Positions 41,172-51,067 of a stretch of DNA of 64,000 nt are shown here, one piece after another. The first letter of the stretch is position 1. Every line of letters begins with the position of its first letter. The position numbers and the translations under genes are program-made. The DNA is from Bacteroidota bacterium. GTDB lineage: Bacteria > Bacteroidota > Bacteroidia > Chitinophagales > Chitinophagaceae. Where the stretch lies: contig JABDDT010000003.1 in assembly GCA_013287475.1 (NCBI GenBank), forward strand, positions 22,886-86,885, in the 5' to 3' direction. Under the pieces are notes generated by a model that had not been told where the DNA came from, did no database searches, and saw only the letters and a list, made by a program, of their open reading frames with translations.

Positions 41172-41270
41172 GGGTTATGTATTGCTATTCCCCCGACAGG
41201 TAACTAGCTTTTACTTTGAAACCCTTTCTACTATTGTCATATTAATAATGATTTTAATGTTACTTCATTC

Positions 41271-41286
41271 CGGCATTGCATTTGCG
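41271..41286 (+). promoter_or_regulatory. Sigma-54-like -24/-12 element upstream of kup
   Basis: cGGcattgcattTGCg; GG-N10-GC geometry. Confidence 0.55.
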
Positions 41287-41302
41287 CAGTTGTTTACCTA
41301 CT

Positions 41303-43294
41303 ATGCCTAACTCTGATACTGCTTTTTCTACGAATGGACATGGCAACTTCTCTAAAGTCACATCAGCTACCCTATTAGTTGCACTGGGAATAATTTATGG
41401 TGATATCGGAACCTCGCCACTGTATGTTTTCAAAGCAATCCTTGGTGAGCGACCCATTTCAAACCTATTGGTATACGGAGGAATTTCCTGTGTATTCTGG
41501 ACCCTGACTTTACAAACAACATTTAAATACATTATCCTGACCTTACAGGCAGACAATAAAGGCGAAGGTGGAATATTTTCTTTGTTTGCCCTTGTTAGAA
41601 GGTTTGGTAAAAAAGCATATTTCCCCGCCATCATTGGAGCAGCAACACTGCTTGCTGATGGAATCATTACTCCTCCTATTTCTGTAGCTTCTGCTGTCGA
41701 AGGTTTAAATGGAGTGCATGGTCTCGAAAATCTTATTGTAGCAGGAAATAATCTGACGGTAGGTATTGTTATCGGAATTATCAGTCTTCTTTTCTTTTTT
41801 CAAAGATTTGGAACCAAGATCGTAGGTTCTTCATTCGGGCCTATTATGATGGTCTGGTTCAGTATGATTCTTGTTTTGGGATTAATTCCTATTATTCATA
41901 ATCCCGCAATCCTTACTGCACTTAGTCCACACTACGGAATAGAACTTTTAACCCAGTATCCAAAAGGATTCTGGTTATTGGGTGCAGTATTTCTTTGCAC
42001 TACCGGTGCCGAAGCACTTTACAGTGATCTTGGTCACTGCGGTAAAAAAAACATAAGGCTCACCTGGATATTTGTAAAGATTGCACTCGTAATAAATTAT
42101 ATGGGGCAGGGTGCCTGGATCCTTACACAACATACGGGGAAATTGAACGGTCTTAACCCATTTTATGAACTGATGCCGCATTGGTTTTTACTCAGCGGGA
42201 TTGTGATCGCCACACTGGCTGCAATTATAGCAAGCCAGGCTTTGATCAGCGGTTCTTTCACACTCATCAGTGAAGCAATCAGTATGAATCTGTGGCCTAA
42301 GGTTAAAATAAAATTCCCTACTACGATCAAGGGGCAAATTTATATTCCAAGTATCAATACCACACTCTGGGTCGGTTGTGTTGCCATGATGTTTTATTTC
42401 AGAATGTCTGAACATATGGAAGCCGCTTATGGATTCTCTATTATCATCGCAATGATGATGACGACGGCACTTATGTTCGGGTACATGAAATTTGTGAGAA
42501 AATGGAATATGATCCTCATCCTGGCCATCATCGGTATTTTCTTTACGGTTGAAACGGCATTTTTCGTCGCCAATGTGGCCAAGATAAAGCAGCGGTGGAT
42601 GTTCCTCTTCTTTGAATTCGGATTGGTTTTTATTATGTATATCTGGTTTAATGCACGCCGAATAACCAATCGTTACCTGAATTTTGTCAATATCAGTAAA
42701 TACAGTAAGGACCTGATTGAACTAAGTAATGATAAGGATATTCCAAAATACGCAACACATCTTGTTTATCTCACTAAGGCAAATATGGAGATGCAGATAG
42801 AACAACGCATCATCGATTCCATCCTGAATAAAAAACCAAAGAGGGCTGATATCTACTGGTTCATTCATATTGATATTACAGATGCTCCGTACACACTGGA
42901 ATACAATGTGGTTGAAATCTTAAAAGACAAACTGATCAGGGTTGAATTCAGACTTGGTTTCCGTGTACAGCCCCGCATCCATAAATTCTTTAAGAAAGTA
43001 ATGCAGGAAATGGTTAAGAATTGTGAGCTGGGATTTTTATCGAAATATGAATCCATGAAAAAAGAAAATTTTCATGCTGATATAACTTATGTAATTATAG
43101 AAAGATTCTTATCAGTTGAAAACGAATTGCCCGTGAAAGAAGATTTCATCCTGGACTCCTATTTCTCTATTAAAGGAATTGCTCAAAGTGATCAGAAAGC
43201 CTATGGACTGGATAGTTCAGATACGATAATAGAATATTCTCCATTATTTATTGAACAAAAAGATAAGCTTCCGCTGAAGAGAGTACTGACATAG
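41303..43294 (+). CDS. kup: KUP/HAK/KT family potassium transporter
   Basis: LLVALGIIYGDIGTSPLYVFKAIL, GGIFSLFAL; ATG 41303 preferred over TTG 41276. Confidence 0.95.
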   Translation: MPNSDTAFSTNGHGNFSKVTSATLLVALGIIYGDIGTSPLYVFKAILGERPISNLLVYGGISCVFWTLTLQTTFKYIILTLQADNKGEGGIFSLFALVRRFGKKAYFPAIIGAATLLADGIITPPISVASAVEGLNGVHGLENLIVAGNNLTVGIVIGIISLLFFFQRFGTKIVGSSFGPIMMVWFSMILVLGLIPIIHNPAILTALSPHYGIELLTQYPKGFWLLGAVFLCTTGAEALYSDLGHCGKKNIRLTWIFVKIALVINYMGQGAWILTQHTGKLNGLNPFYELMPHWFLLSGIVIATLAAIIASQALISGSFTLISEAISMNLWPKVKIKFPTTIKGQIYIPSINTTLWVGCVAMMFYFRMSEHMEAAYGFSIIIAMMMTTALMFGYMKFVRKWNMILILAIIGIFFTVETAFFVANVAKIKQRWMFLFFEFGLVFIMYIWFNARRITNRYLNFVNISKYSKDLIELSNDKDIPKYATHLVYLTKANMEMQIEQRIIDSILNKKPKRADIYWFIHIDITDAPYTLEYNVVEILKDKLIRVEFRLGFRVQPRIHKFFKKVMQEMVKNCELGFLSKYESMKKENFHADITYVIIERFLSVENELPVKEDFILDSYFSIKGIAQSDQKAYGLDSSDTIIEYSPLFIEQKDKLPLKRVLT

Positions 43295-43309
43295 ATTTTA
43301 AGAGTTAAT

Positions 43310-45052
43310 TTATTTCAACAAACATATTAAAGCTTCGTAAGGCCTCAATACAATGACCGGCTGCCTAACTTTTCTATCATTGTTATCATTATAATTTGAC
43401 AACAAAATATTTTGAATTGCCACACCAACATGCGTCTGTGCATTTGTTGCTGAGAAATTTAGAATAATAAGAAACTTTTTCCCTTCGCCCTCCCTGGTAT
43501 ATGCATATACATTTGGATTGTCTTTGTCCAGTAATTTGTATTTCCCATAAACCAGGACCAGATTATTTTTACGCAGTTTTACAAGATTTCTAAAATAATT
43601 CAGGCAGCTGTTAGGATCATTTTCTTCAATTGCAGCATTAATGTATTTATAATTCGGATTCACCTGTATCCATGGTATGCCAACTGTAAATCCGGCATTT
43701 GCCGAGTTATCCCATTGAAATGGCGTACGCCCATTGTCCCTGCTTTCAAACTTTTCCAGTTCCAAAAATTTCAGGGTGTCAGCGTGAATATTTTTTTGGT
43801 GTTGGTATTCATTGATGATAGACATATCCCGATAGTCCTGAATTTTAGTGAACCTGATATTTGTCATTCCCAATTCATCCCCATTATAAAAAAATGGTGT
43901 ACCCCGCATAGTCATTATAAATGTCGCCAGCATTTTTGCAGACAATTCCCTGAAGGCAGGACTGTCGTTACCGAACCTGCTTACTAATCTTGCCTGATCA
44001 TGGTTGGATAAAAAAATGGATAACCAGCCATTTTTAGCGAATGCACTGTCCCAGCGGCTAAAGACTTCTTTAAAATGCAAAAGTCTATATCCTTGGGGTT
44101 TGGCAATATCTACCCCTTCAAATGCATAGGCCATATTCAATTCCTTGCGGACCGGATCAACAAGATCATGTGCATCTTCAAAAGAATTACCCGCGCCTTC
44201 TGCAACACTCATCACATCATATTTACTGAAGACTTCCTTATTCATTTCTTTCAAATAATCATGCAAATGCGGTCCCATGGCATAGTATAATTGGAAACGC
44301 TTTTCATATCCGGCAGGGAATGCAGGGAAACTTGTATCTTTTGCAGCGAACTGAAATGCGTCCAGCCTGAAACCATCAATTCCTTTGTCGGCCCAGAATT
44401 TCATGATATCAAACACTTCCATACGTACCTGTGGATTTTCCCAGTTCAGATCTGGTTGCTTTCTGGAAAAATAATGCAGATAATAAGCGTCCGTTAATGA
44501 ATCATATTTCCATGCATCATGATTTACATCAAACAAACTGTATCTGGGCGCAGGCTTTCCTCTGTCCGCATTCCACCAATGATAATAATTGCGATAGGGA
44601 TTTGTTCTTGAACTCCTGCTTTGTTTGAACCATTCGTGTTCATCACTGCTGTGATTCACAACCAGGTCCATAACCAGTTTTATGCCTCTTGCATGCATGC
44701 CCTTCACGAGTGAATCAAAATCAGCCATGGTTCCAAAATCTTTCATGATATTACGGTAATCACTTACATCATACCCATTATCATCATTTGGAGAACTATA
44801 TATGGGATTTAGCCAGACCACATCTATTCCTAAACTTTTAATATAATCCAGTTTGGAAATAATGCCTTTCAGGTCACCGATCCCGTCACCGTCACTATCT
44901 TTAAAACTGCGAGGATAAATCTGATATACGACTGCTTCTTTCCACCATTTCCGATTAGTTATACCTGTCGAAGATTCGGTTTGACTGAAGACATCCTTCG
45001 CATAGAGAGAAATTAAAAGCACTAATGAAATTGAAAACAAGATTCGTTTCAT
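43310..45052 (-). CDS. GH13 alpha-glucosidase/oligo-1,6-glucosidase-like, secreted
   Basis: WWKEAVVYQIYPRSFKDSDGDGIGDLKGI; MDLVVNHSSDEHEWF; GFRLDAFQF; FLSNHDQARLVSRFG. Confidence 0.95.
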   Translation of the reverse strand: MKRILFSISLVLLISLYAKDVFSQTESSTGITNRKWWKEAVVYQIYPRSFKDSDGDGIGDLKGIISKLDYIKSLGIDVVWLNPIYSSPNDDNGYDVSDYRNIMKDFGTMADFDSLVKGMHARGIKLVMDLVVNHSSDEHEWFKQSRSSRTNPYRNYYHWWNADRGKPAPRYSLFDVNHDAWKYDSLTDAYYLHYFSRKQPDLNWENPQVRMEVFDIMKFWADKGIDGFRLDAFQFAAKDTSFPAFPAGYEKRFQLYYAMGPHLHDYLKEMNKEVFSKYDVMSVAEGAGNSFEDAHDLVDPVRKELNMAYAFEGVDIAKPQGYRLLHFKEVFSRWDSAFAKNGWLSIFLSNHDQARLVSRFGNDSPAFRELSAKMLATFIMTMRGTPFFYNGDELGMTNIRFTKIQDYRDMSIINEYQHQKNIHADTLKFLELEKFESRDNGRTPFQWDNSANAGFTVGIPWIQVNPNYKYINAAIEENDPNSCLNYFRNLVKLRKNNLVLVYGKYKLLDKDNPNVYAYTREGEGKKFLIILNFSATNAQTHVGVAIQNILLSNYNDNNDRKVRQPVIVLRPYEALICLLK

Positions 45053-45163
45053 CTGAGCAAGTTTAATCCTAAGCCTCCCCCATGTAATCTAATCATTCAG
45101 CAGAATGTATGACCGGGGTATAAAGTTAAAGGGAGGACGGCAGAATGCAGGATTCATGTGGTA

Positions 45164-45201
45164 TTAAAAAATAAACGGCACGATGTGATATCGTGCCGTT
45201 T
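45164..45201 (-). terminator. Intrinsic terminator downstream of the 45225 gene
   Basis: Perfect 12-bp stem aaacggcacgat-gtgat-atcgtgccgttt with T-rich tract on the minus strand. Confidence 0.85.
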
Positions 45202-45224
45202 GTAAGAATCGTTCTTAATAAAAA

Positions 45225-45779
45225 TTATTTTTTCGTGGCAGCATTAATAGGAGCCCTGTCGAGAAATTGAAGGACCCTGTCAATTTTATCATTGGCATCA
45301 AAGTGGAGTAGTGTATGTATCCACTGGCTCATTTTTTTACCCGTCTTGTATTTTGCCGATACCCGGGCCCAGCCCAATAACCAAACACCTGGTTGTTCTA
45401 CACTTTGGGGTTGATTTACTTTTATTGGCAAAAAGATTTCATCCCTGAAACTTATGGAATCAATTACTTCTCCTCTTCTTTTTTTCCAATAAGTGGTAAT
45501 GGCGGCTTTACCGGCGAGACTATCACCATTGTTCCATGCATACACGGCATTATCAGCAAAATTGCTCATCCATCCATCTATATCTCCAGATGATAGAGCA
45601 GCATTGCCCTTTCTGCCGATATCGGCATACTTTGAATCAGCAAATTCAGCAGGTTGCGGTTTTGCAGGAGCAGCAGCTACTGCAGAGTCAGATGTGGTTG
45701 CAGCTGTGTCTGCAGGTTTAGAATTCGTACAGGCAAATAATAATGAAGAAATGAACGCAAGTGATAAGAGTTTTTTCAT
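45225..45779 (-). CDS. NTF2-like lipoprotein (SnoaL/DUF4440-like)
   Basis: Lipobox LLFACTNS; NTF2-like pattern SGDIDGWMSNFADNAVYAWNNGDSLAGKAAITTYWKKR. Confidence 0.7.
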   Translation of the reverse strand: MKKLLSLAFISSLLFACTNSKPADTAATTSDSAVAAAPAKPQPAEFADSKYADIGRKGNAALSSGDIDGWMSNFADNAVYAWNNGDSLAGKAAITTYWKKRRGEVIDSISFRDEIFLPIKVNQPQSVEQPGVWLLGWARVSAKYKTGKKMSQWIHTLLHFDANDKIDRVLQFLDRAPINAATKK

Positions 45780-45942
45780 AAATGAAAATTTTATTGGTTA
45801 AAAAAAGCACAGGGTAAAGAAGGCAGAGGAGTAGCGGGGGTATGAATTCATATTAAAAATATGATTAAACAGTACATCCCCCGCAAAAAATTTTATAATT
45901 CCTCATGAAAGGTATTATAGGTGGCGGGCGAATATATTCGGT

Positions 45943-46458
45943 TCAAAAAATTCCTGTAATAAAGAAAAATAATCCAATGCATGACACGCCAAGACTGATA
46001 AACCAGAGCAATCTTTTCTTTGTAAGAATGGCAATCGCAGAAATAGCGATCGATATCTGGAACATGGTAACGGCTCTTGCAAGAACTGAGTGGTGTTCGA
46101 GGTGAATATGGGATGCCTCTTCAGATTCTTTGGCATCCTTTTGTATTTCTGCCTGTTCAGATTTATATCTTGCACTGCGGATGCCTTTATCCGGACTGTT
46201 TGAAAGAGATAGTATTTCATCTTTTATCCCCTTGGCCTGATAAAATGCCCATTTATCGGAGGCGCGGATTTGTTCAATTACGGCTTCATCAGCATGATGC
46301 CCTGCCAGCAGGCTTGCCATGGCTGCAAATACAGCCATCAGAGCGGTCGAAATAGCAATGGCCATTCCACCCCTGTTCTCGTTTTTTTCAACTTCTTCCT
46401 TAACTCTTTCTTCTATCGTTTCATGCAGCCCTTCCGTAGGTACTTCCATCTCTTCCAT
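45943..46458 (-). CDS. DUF4337-like membrane protein
   Basis: NRGGMAIAISTALMAVFAAMASLLAGHHADEAVI...KWAFYQAKGIKDEIL pattern. Confidence 0.75.
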   Translation of the reverse strand: MEEMEVPTEGLHETIEERVKEEVEKNENRGGMAIAISTALMAVFAAMASLLAGHHADEAVIEQIRASDKWAFYQAKGIKDEILSLSNSPDKGIRSARYKSEQAEIQKDAKESEEASHIHLEHHSVLARAVTMFQISIAISAIAILTKKRLLWFISLGVSCIGLFFFITGIF

Positions 46459-46597
46459 CAGGCAAATTTTTTAATTTATAAATTTATATCTTTCTTTTCA
46501 CTTATCATATTCCTTCATTACACGATCCGTTTTTACGTTAACAATTCAGCAGCAAAAAACATTTTTATCTTTAGTCTCAGTAACAGTTTCAATTGGT

Positions 46598-46897
46598 ATG
46601 AAACCATATAATAATATTCATCCCGGGAAAATCCTGCTGGAAGATTTTTTAAAGCCGCTGCAAATTACAGCCTACAGGCTGGCCAAGAATACAGCTATTC
46701 CTCAAACCAGAATATCAGAAATTATTAAAGGCAATCGCAGAATTACGCCGGATACCGCGCTTAGGTTTTCCATTTTTTTTGGCAACTCGCCTGTATTCTG
46801 GCTCGGGCTCCAAAATGAGTTCGACCTCCGCGAGGAAAAAATTTCCAAAGAACAGGTATTGAATAAAATCAGGCATTATACTTCTGGCAGAGATTGA
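46598..46897 (+). CDS. HigA family addiction-module antitoxin
   Basis: NIHPGKILLEDFLKPLQITAYRLAKNTAIPQTRISEIIKGNRRITPDTALRFSIFFGNSPVFWLGLQNEFDL. Confidence 0.92.
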   Translation: MKPYNNIHPGKILLEDFLKPLQITAYRLAKNTAIPQTRISEIIKGNRRITPDTALRFSIFFGNSPVFWLGLQNEFDLREEKISKEQVLNKIRHYTSGRD

Positions 46898-47498
46898 CCA
46901 AATGCACTTTCACTTCTGGCCATTCGGATGCAACGATAGAATAACGTGCGGAATCACGCGGAATTATGTCCACTGCCAATCTATGAGCCCTAAGTATACC
47001 CTCAAACTTTGCACCTAAGCGTTCAATGGCCGCGCATGACCGAATATTCCTTGAATCTGCATGCAGACAAACCCGAAATACTTCCCATTTCTCAAAAGCC
47101 AGCTTCAATAAAAGTAATTTAGCCTCAGTATTGGCAGCAGTACGAATGGCGGATCTTGTAAGCCATGTGTATCCAATCTCACAAGCATCCGGATATACAC
47201 GGCCATATCTTTCATGACCCGGTTGCCAGATCCATCTTTCCAGATTCCAAAAGCGGGTTGAACCAATGATAGTGCTGTCTTCCACACGAATAATAACAAA
47301 GGGTAATGCTGAACCTGATTTGCGCAAGTCAATTCCGGTTTGAATATATTTTGTGACTTCCTCTATCCCCTGAGGAACGGGGCTCCACTTATATAGAGCA
47401 GGATCCGGGGCCGATGCTTCAGCCAAACCTGCCGTATGGTGCTTTTCCATCGGTTCGAGATAAATATATTTCCCGCGCAATGTGCTTTGCTTCTCCAA
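46869..47498 (-). CDS. GNAT family N-acetyltransferase (RimJ/RimL-like)
   Basis: EIGYTWLTRSAIRTAANTEAKLLLLKLAFEKWEVFRVCLHADSRNIRSCAAIERLGAKFEGILR. Confidence 0.9.
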   Translation of the reverse strand: MEKQSTLRGKYIYLEPMEKHHTAGLAEASAPDPALYKWSPVPQGIEEVTKYIQTGIDLRKSGSALPFVIIRVEDSTIIGSTRFWNLERWIWQPGHERYGRVYPDACEIGYTWLTRSAIRTAANTEAKLLLLKLAFEKWEVFRVCLHADSRNIRSCAAIERLGAKFEGILRAHRLAVDIIPRDSARYSIVASEWPEVKVHLVNLCQKYNA

Positions 47499-47647
47499 AT
47501 TTGTTTTTTATTCCTTTTATCCTAAATCAGGTGGATTATCTCCTCCATTCATTCACAAAAATAGCGGAAAGGGTTCCTGATTTTTCTGGCGCTGCGACAT
47601 ATTATATAAAATAATATGTAACTTTCTTATTCACTAAACCAACATGT

Positions 47648-48076
47648 ATGAATTCTAAAAAATTCTTAGTCGGCACCGTGGTAGGGGGAATTGTACTCTT
47701 CGTACTCGGTTATTTGTTTTATGGCATGTTACTGTTGAACTTTTTTACACAGCACTCACATGCACCTGCCGGTGCTGAAAAAGCCATGAGTGAACTTGTT
47801 TGGTGGGCTTTGATTCTGGGAAACCTGGGTACAGGTGCACTGTTGACATACGTTTTATTGAAGCTGGGAAATGTCAATTCATTTGGCAGCGGTGCCGGAA
47901 TCGGTGCGGCTGTAGGATTTTTCGGTGCGCTTGGGAATGATTTGGTAAGGTATGCAACAGAAAATGCTTCAGACATTACTGGAGTGCTAACTGATGTGGT
48001 TGTTTTTACAGTAATGTGTGCAATCGCAAGCGGAGTTATTGTTGCTGTATCGGGCATGGGGAAAAAGAAATCTTAA
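47648..48076 (+). CDS. Hypothetical membrane protein
   Basis: 142 aa, four hydrophobic segments. Confidence 0.75.
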   Translation: MNSKKFLVGTVVGGIVLFVLGYLFYGMLLLNFFTQHSHAPAGAEKAMSELVWWALILGNLGTGALLTYVLLKLGNVNSFGSGAGIGAAVGFFGALGNDLVRYATENASDITGVLTDVVVFTVMCAIASGVIVAVSGMGKKKS

Positions 48077-48095
48077 AGCATTTTTTGCTTAGATC

Positions 48096-48135
48096 AAGTC
48101 AGTGACCGCGAATTTTTCGCGACACTGGCTTTTTA
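48096..48135 (+). terminator. Putative intrinsic terminator
   Basis: aagtcagtgaccgcga...tcgcgacactggctt followed by tttta. Confidence 0.65.
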
Positions 48136-48178
48136 TTTTACTGATTTTTACATAAGTTACAGTTAGCGAATATTCAGA

Positions 48179-48781
48179 ATGCAGCGGATATTTATTTTAA
48201 TAATTTGTCTTTTACTTTCTGGTAGTGCATTGTCCCAACAAAGTTTCAATGATAGCATCGCCATAAGTCGCAACAGCATCACTGAAAAAGCAATGATCAC
48301 ACTTGGCAGCTGGGCTGCAGTAAATATTGCATCGGGATTTATAATTGCCGGGCAAACACAGGGTGAATCAAAATATTTCTGGCAGATGAACGCCTATTGG
48401 AATCTGATCAATGGCGGACTCGCTATCATGGGATATATAAATGTTCGTAAGGCAATGGCCCGGAAATATGGTTTCGCTGAAAATGAATCAGCACAACTCT
48501 CGATGGAGAAATTATATGCTTTCAATTTCGGACTTGACCTTGCATATATCGCAGCTGGTTTCTACTTGCGTGAAAGAGGGGTGAATAATATGAATCTTAA
48601 ATCAAAGGAACAATTTACAGGTTATGGAAAAAGCATTATAGTTCAGGGTGGTTTCCTTCTCATTATGGACGGAATTGTATTGAGTCTCCATCATAAAAAT
48701 TCAGTTCGTCTAAATAAAAAACTCAAAGGACTGGAACTGGGTGCAGGACCTAACGGACTTGGATTGAGTTATTCGTTTTAA
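48179..48781 (+). CDS. Hypothetical membrane protein with signal peptide
   Basis: 200 aa ORF with coding-like composition and hydrophobic helices. Confidence 0.7.
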   Translation: MQRIFILIICLLLSGSALSQQSFNDSIAISRNSITEKAMITLGSWAAVNIASGFIIAGQTQGESKYFWQMNAYWNLINGGLAIMGYINVRKAMARKYGFAENESAQLSMEKLYAFNFGLDLAYIAAGFYLRERGVNNMNLKSKEQFTGYGKSIIVQGGFLLIMDGIVLSLHHKNSVRLNKKLKGLELGAGPNGLGLSYSF

Positions 48782-48879
48782 TTCAGATAACGAATGCTCC
48801 CACCGGTCAAGAACCAATAAAAAAGTAAAGCTGTTGATTGTTGACAGGGATTTTTTAATTTGATTTATTTTGCCAGCAA

Positions 48880-49335
48880 ATGATTCATTTTATCAGGACC
48901 GATTCCGATAATAAATTTTTTCAGGCACTCGTAAGAGAGCTGGATGCTGATTTAAAAATAAGGGACGGAGAAGATCATTCTTTTTATTCCCAGTTCAATA
49001 AAATTGATAAAATCAAATATGCCATTGTAGCTTTTGACAATGAAACGCCTGTTGGTTGCGGAGCTATCAAAGAATTATCAAAGGATGCCATGGAAGTTAA
49101 ACGAATGTATGTTCCGGTGAACAAACGGGGACTGGGAATTGCAACCAGCATTATCAAAGAATTAGAAGACTGGGCCTTTGAATTAAATTATTCCAAATGC
49201 CTGCTTGAAACCGGGAAAAAACAACCGGAAGCTATTGCACTCTATAAGAAAAACGGCTATCAGATAATACCCAATTACGGTCAATATGAAAATGTTGAAA
49301 ACAGTGTTTGCTTCGAGAAAATATTAATTGAATAA
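48880..49335 (+). CDS. GNAT family N-acetyltransferase
   Basis: VGCGAIKEL...MEVKRMYVPVNKRGLGIATSIIKELEDWA...LETGKKQPEAIALYKKNGY. Confidence 0.92.
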   Translation: MIHFIRTDSDNKFFQALVRELDADLKIRDGEDHSFYSQFNKIDKIKYAIVAFDNETPVGCGAIKELSKDAMEVKRMYVPVNKRGLGIATSIIKELEDWAFELNYSKCLLETGKKQPEAIALYKKNGYQIIPNYGQYENVENSVCFEKILIE

Positions 49336-49393
49336 TTGAATTATTAATTTGCTCGTAAATCCAAATCACATCTTTTTGTAACTTTAAGTAAAC

Positions 49394-49774
49394 ATGCTAC
49401 AAGTGGATGAGATTGAAAAATTTCTGAAGAGTTATGATTCTCCAGTGCCGGAACTGGCGTCGCATGTAAGACAATTTATTAAAAAAGAAATCCCTGGAAT
49501 TGAAGAGCGATTGGATATTAAAGCAAAGATAATCGGGTATGGATTTGGTTCAGGATACTCTGGAATGATCTGTACGATTATTCTTTCAAAAAAAGGCGTT
49601 AAGCTTGGATTTTATAAGGGCACGGAATTACCTGATCCGTTCCATTTACTCCAGGGCTCGGGCAAAGTGCATAAATATGTAGAATTAAAATCCAAAACAG
49701 AAATTCTATCTCCTGCGCTCAGAAACTTACTCATAGATGCACATACCTCTTATCTGATGCGAATGAAAAAATAA
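49394..49774 (+). CDS. DUF1801-like protein
   Basis: Size and GYSGMICTIILSKKGVKLGFYKGTELPDP...KVHKYVELKSK pattern. Confidence 0.7.
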   Translation: MLQVDEIEKFLKSYDSPVPELASHVRQFIKKEIPGIEERLDIKAKIIGYGFGSGYSGMICTIILSKKGVKLGFYKGTELPDPFHLLQGSGKVHKYVELKSKTEILSPALRNLLIDAHTSYLMRMKK

Positions 49775-49894
49775 CCAGGACAATCTGCGGAATTATGTCG
49801 AAGCAGTTGCCCAGTTTGTCGAATATTATTTAAGATTTGCCGCGCCTAAGGTAGATTTACCATATTATTTAACCATCCATAAAGCCCCTACCTG

Positions 49895-51067
49895 ATGGAA
49901 TACGATAACGACAGGATTGTGAGAGGTACGCATAAATCTGAATTGTTTTGCTGGCTAATTTTCGTTCTTATAAACCCGGTGGTTAACAGCCTTGGAATTT
50001 TCCCAAATCAAAAAACAGCATGGATCGTATTGCTGGTGATTTCACTTTTATTATTGCCGCTGTATATGCTGTATTCAAGGCTTATTGTAATCAAATTCCT
50101 TTTTAAAAAGAAATACCTGATTTATGGTTTACTGACAATCTTCTTTTATTTTTTAGTATTAACCCTGCTGCTTCCCCTGAATACTATCGCAGAAACTATT
50201 GTGCGCGGACCGGGACAGTACTATTTTTCGTTTTCAACTATAAATGTAATCAGGGAAACTGCCTGGATTGTCATAAATATCATTCTGGCAATTGCAATAT
50301 CCTGGTACAGAAAAAAACTGGATGAAGAAGAAACGATGGACACTCTTCAAAAAGAAAATACCTATTACAAACTTCGTTATTTCCGTACTCAGCTGAATCC
50401 ACACTTTCTTTTTAATACCCTGAACAGTATCTATTCTCTTAGCCTGAGTAAGGCTGATAAAGCACCCGAGGTAGTGGTTAGGCTGTCTGATATTATGCGT
50501 TTCCTGATCTATGAATGCAATGAGGATAAAATTCCGCTTGATAAAGAAATTGAATTCATCAAAAATTATATCGAAATAGAAAGAATAAGGTATGACGCGG
50601 ATATTCAATTTACCGTGGAAGGAACCACAGAAGGTGTAATAATCGAACCATTTTTATTTATTTCTTTTATTGAAAACGGATTTAAACACGCGATAGATCA
50701 TTCATTCGCAAAACCCTTTATCTATATTACACTGAAGGTAAATCCGGACCAGATTGCACTAAATGTTATTAATAATACCAGTCTCGAGCTGGAAAACCAG
50801 GCAAAGAAAATACAGGGCAAAGGTCTCTTAAATAGTAAAAGCGTTCTTGAATTACTCTATCCCGACGCATATGCACTTGATATTATTCAAACTGAGAAAA
50901 AGGACAGAAAGGAAAGTAAAATGAGATTAAAAAATGCCCAGGAAAGACTGCAACGTTTATATCCGGATACTCATACACTTGACATAATTTTGAATAACAA
51001 TACATTTACCGTTTCACTCATCCTAATAACCGGTTTACTTGATAAGATGTATCATAATAGAAGATGA
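49895..51067 (+). CDS. LytS-type sensor histidine kinase
   Basis: QLNPHFLFNTLNSIYSLSLSKADKAPEVVVRLSDIMRFLIYEC; adjacent LytTR regulator. Confidence 0.92.
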   Translation: MEYDNDRIVRGTHKSELFCWLIFVLINPVVNSLGIFPNQKTAWIVLLVISLLLLPLYMLYSRLIVIKFLFKKKYLIYGLLTIFFYFLVLTLLLPLNTIAETIVRGPGQYYFSFSTINVIRETAWIVINIILAIAISWYRKKLDEEETMDTLQKENTYYKLRYFRTQLNPHFLFNTLNSIYSLSLSKADKAPEVVVRLSDIMRFLIYECNEDKIPLDKEIEFIKNYIEIERIRYDADIQFTVEGTTEGVIIEPFLFISFIENGFKHAIDHSFAKPFIYITLKVNPDQIALNVINNTSLELENQAKKIQGKGLLNSKSVLELLYPDAYALDIIQTEKKDRKESKMRLKNAQERLQRLYPDTHTLDIILNNNTFTVSLILITGLLDKMYHNRR

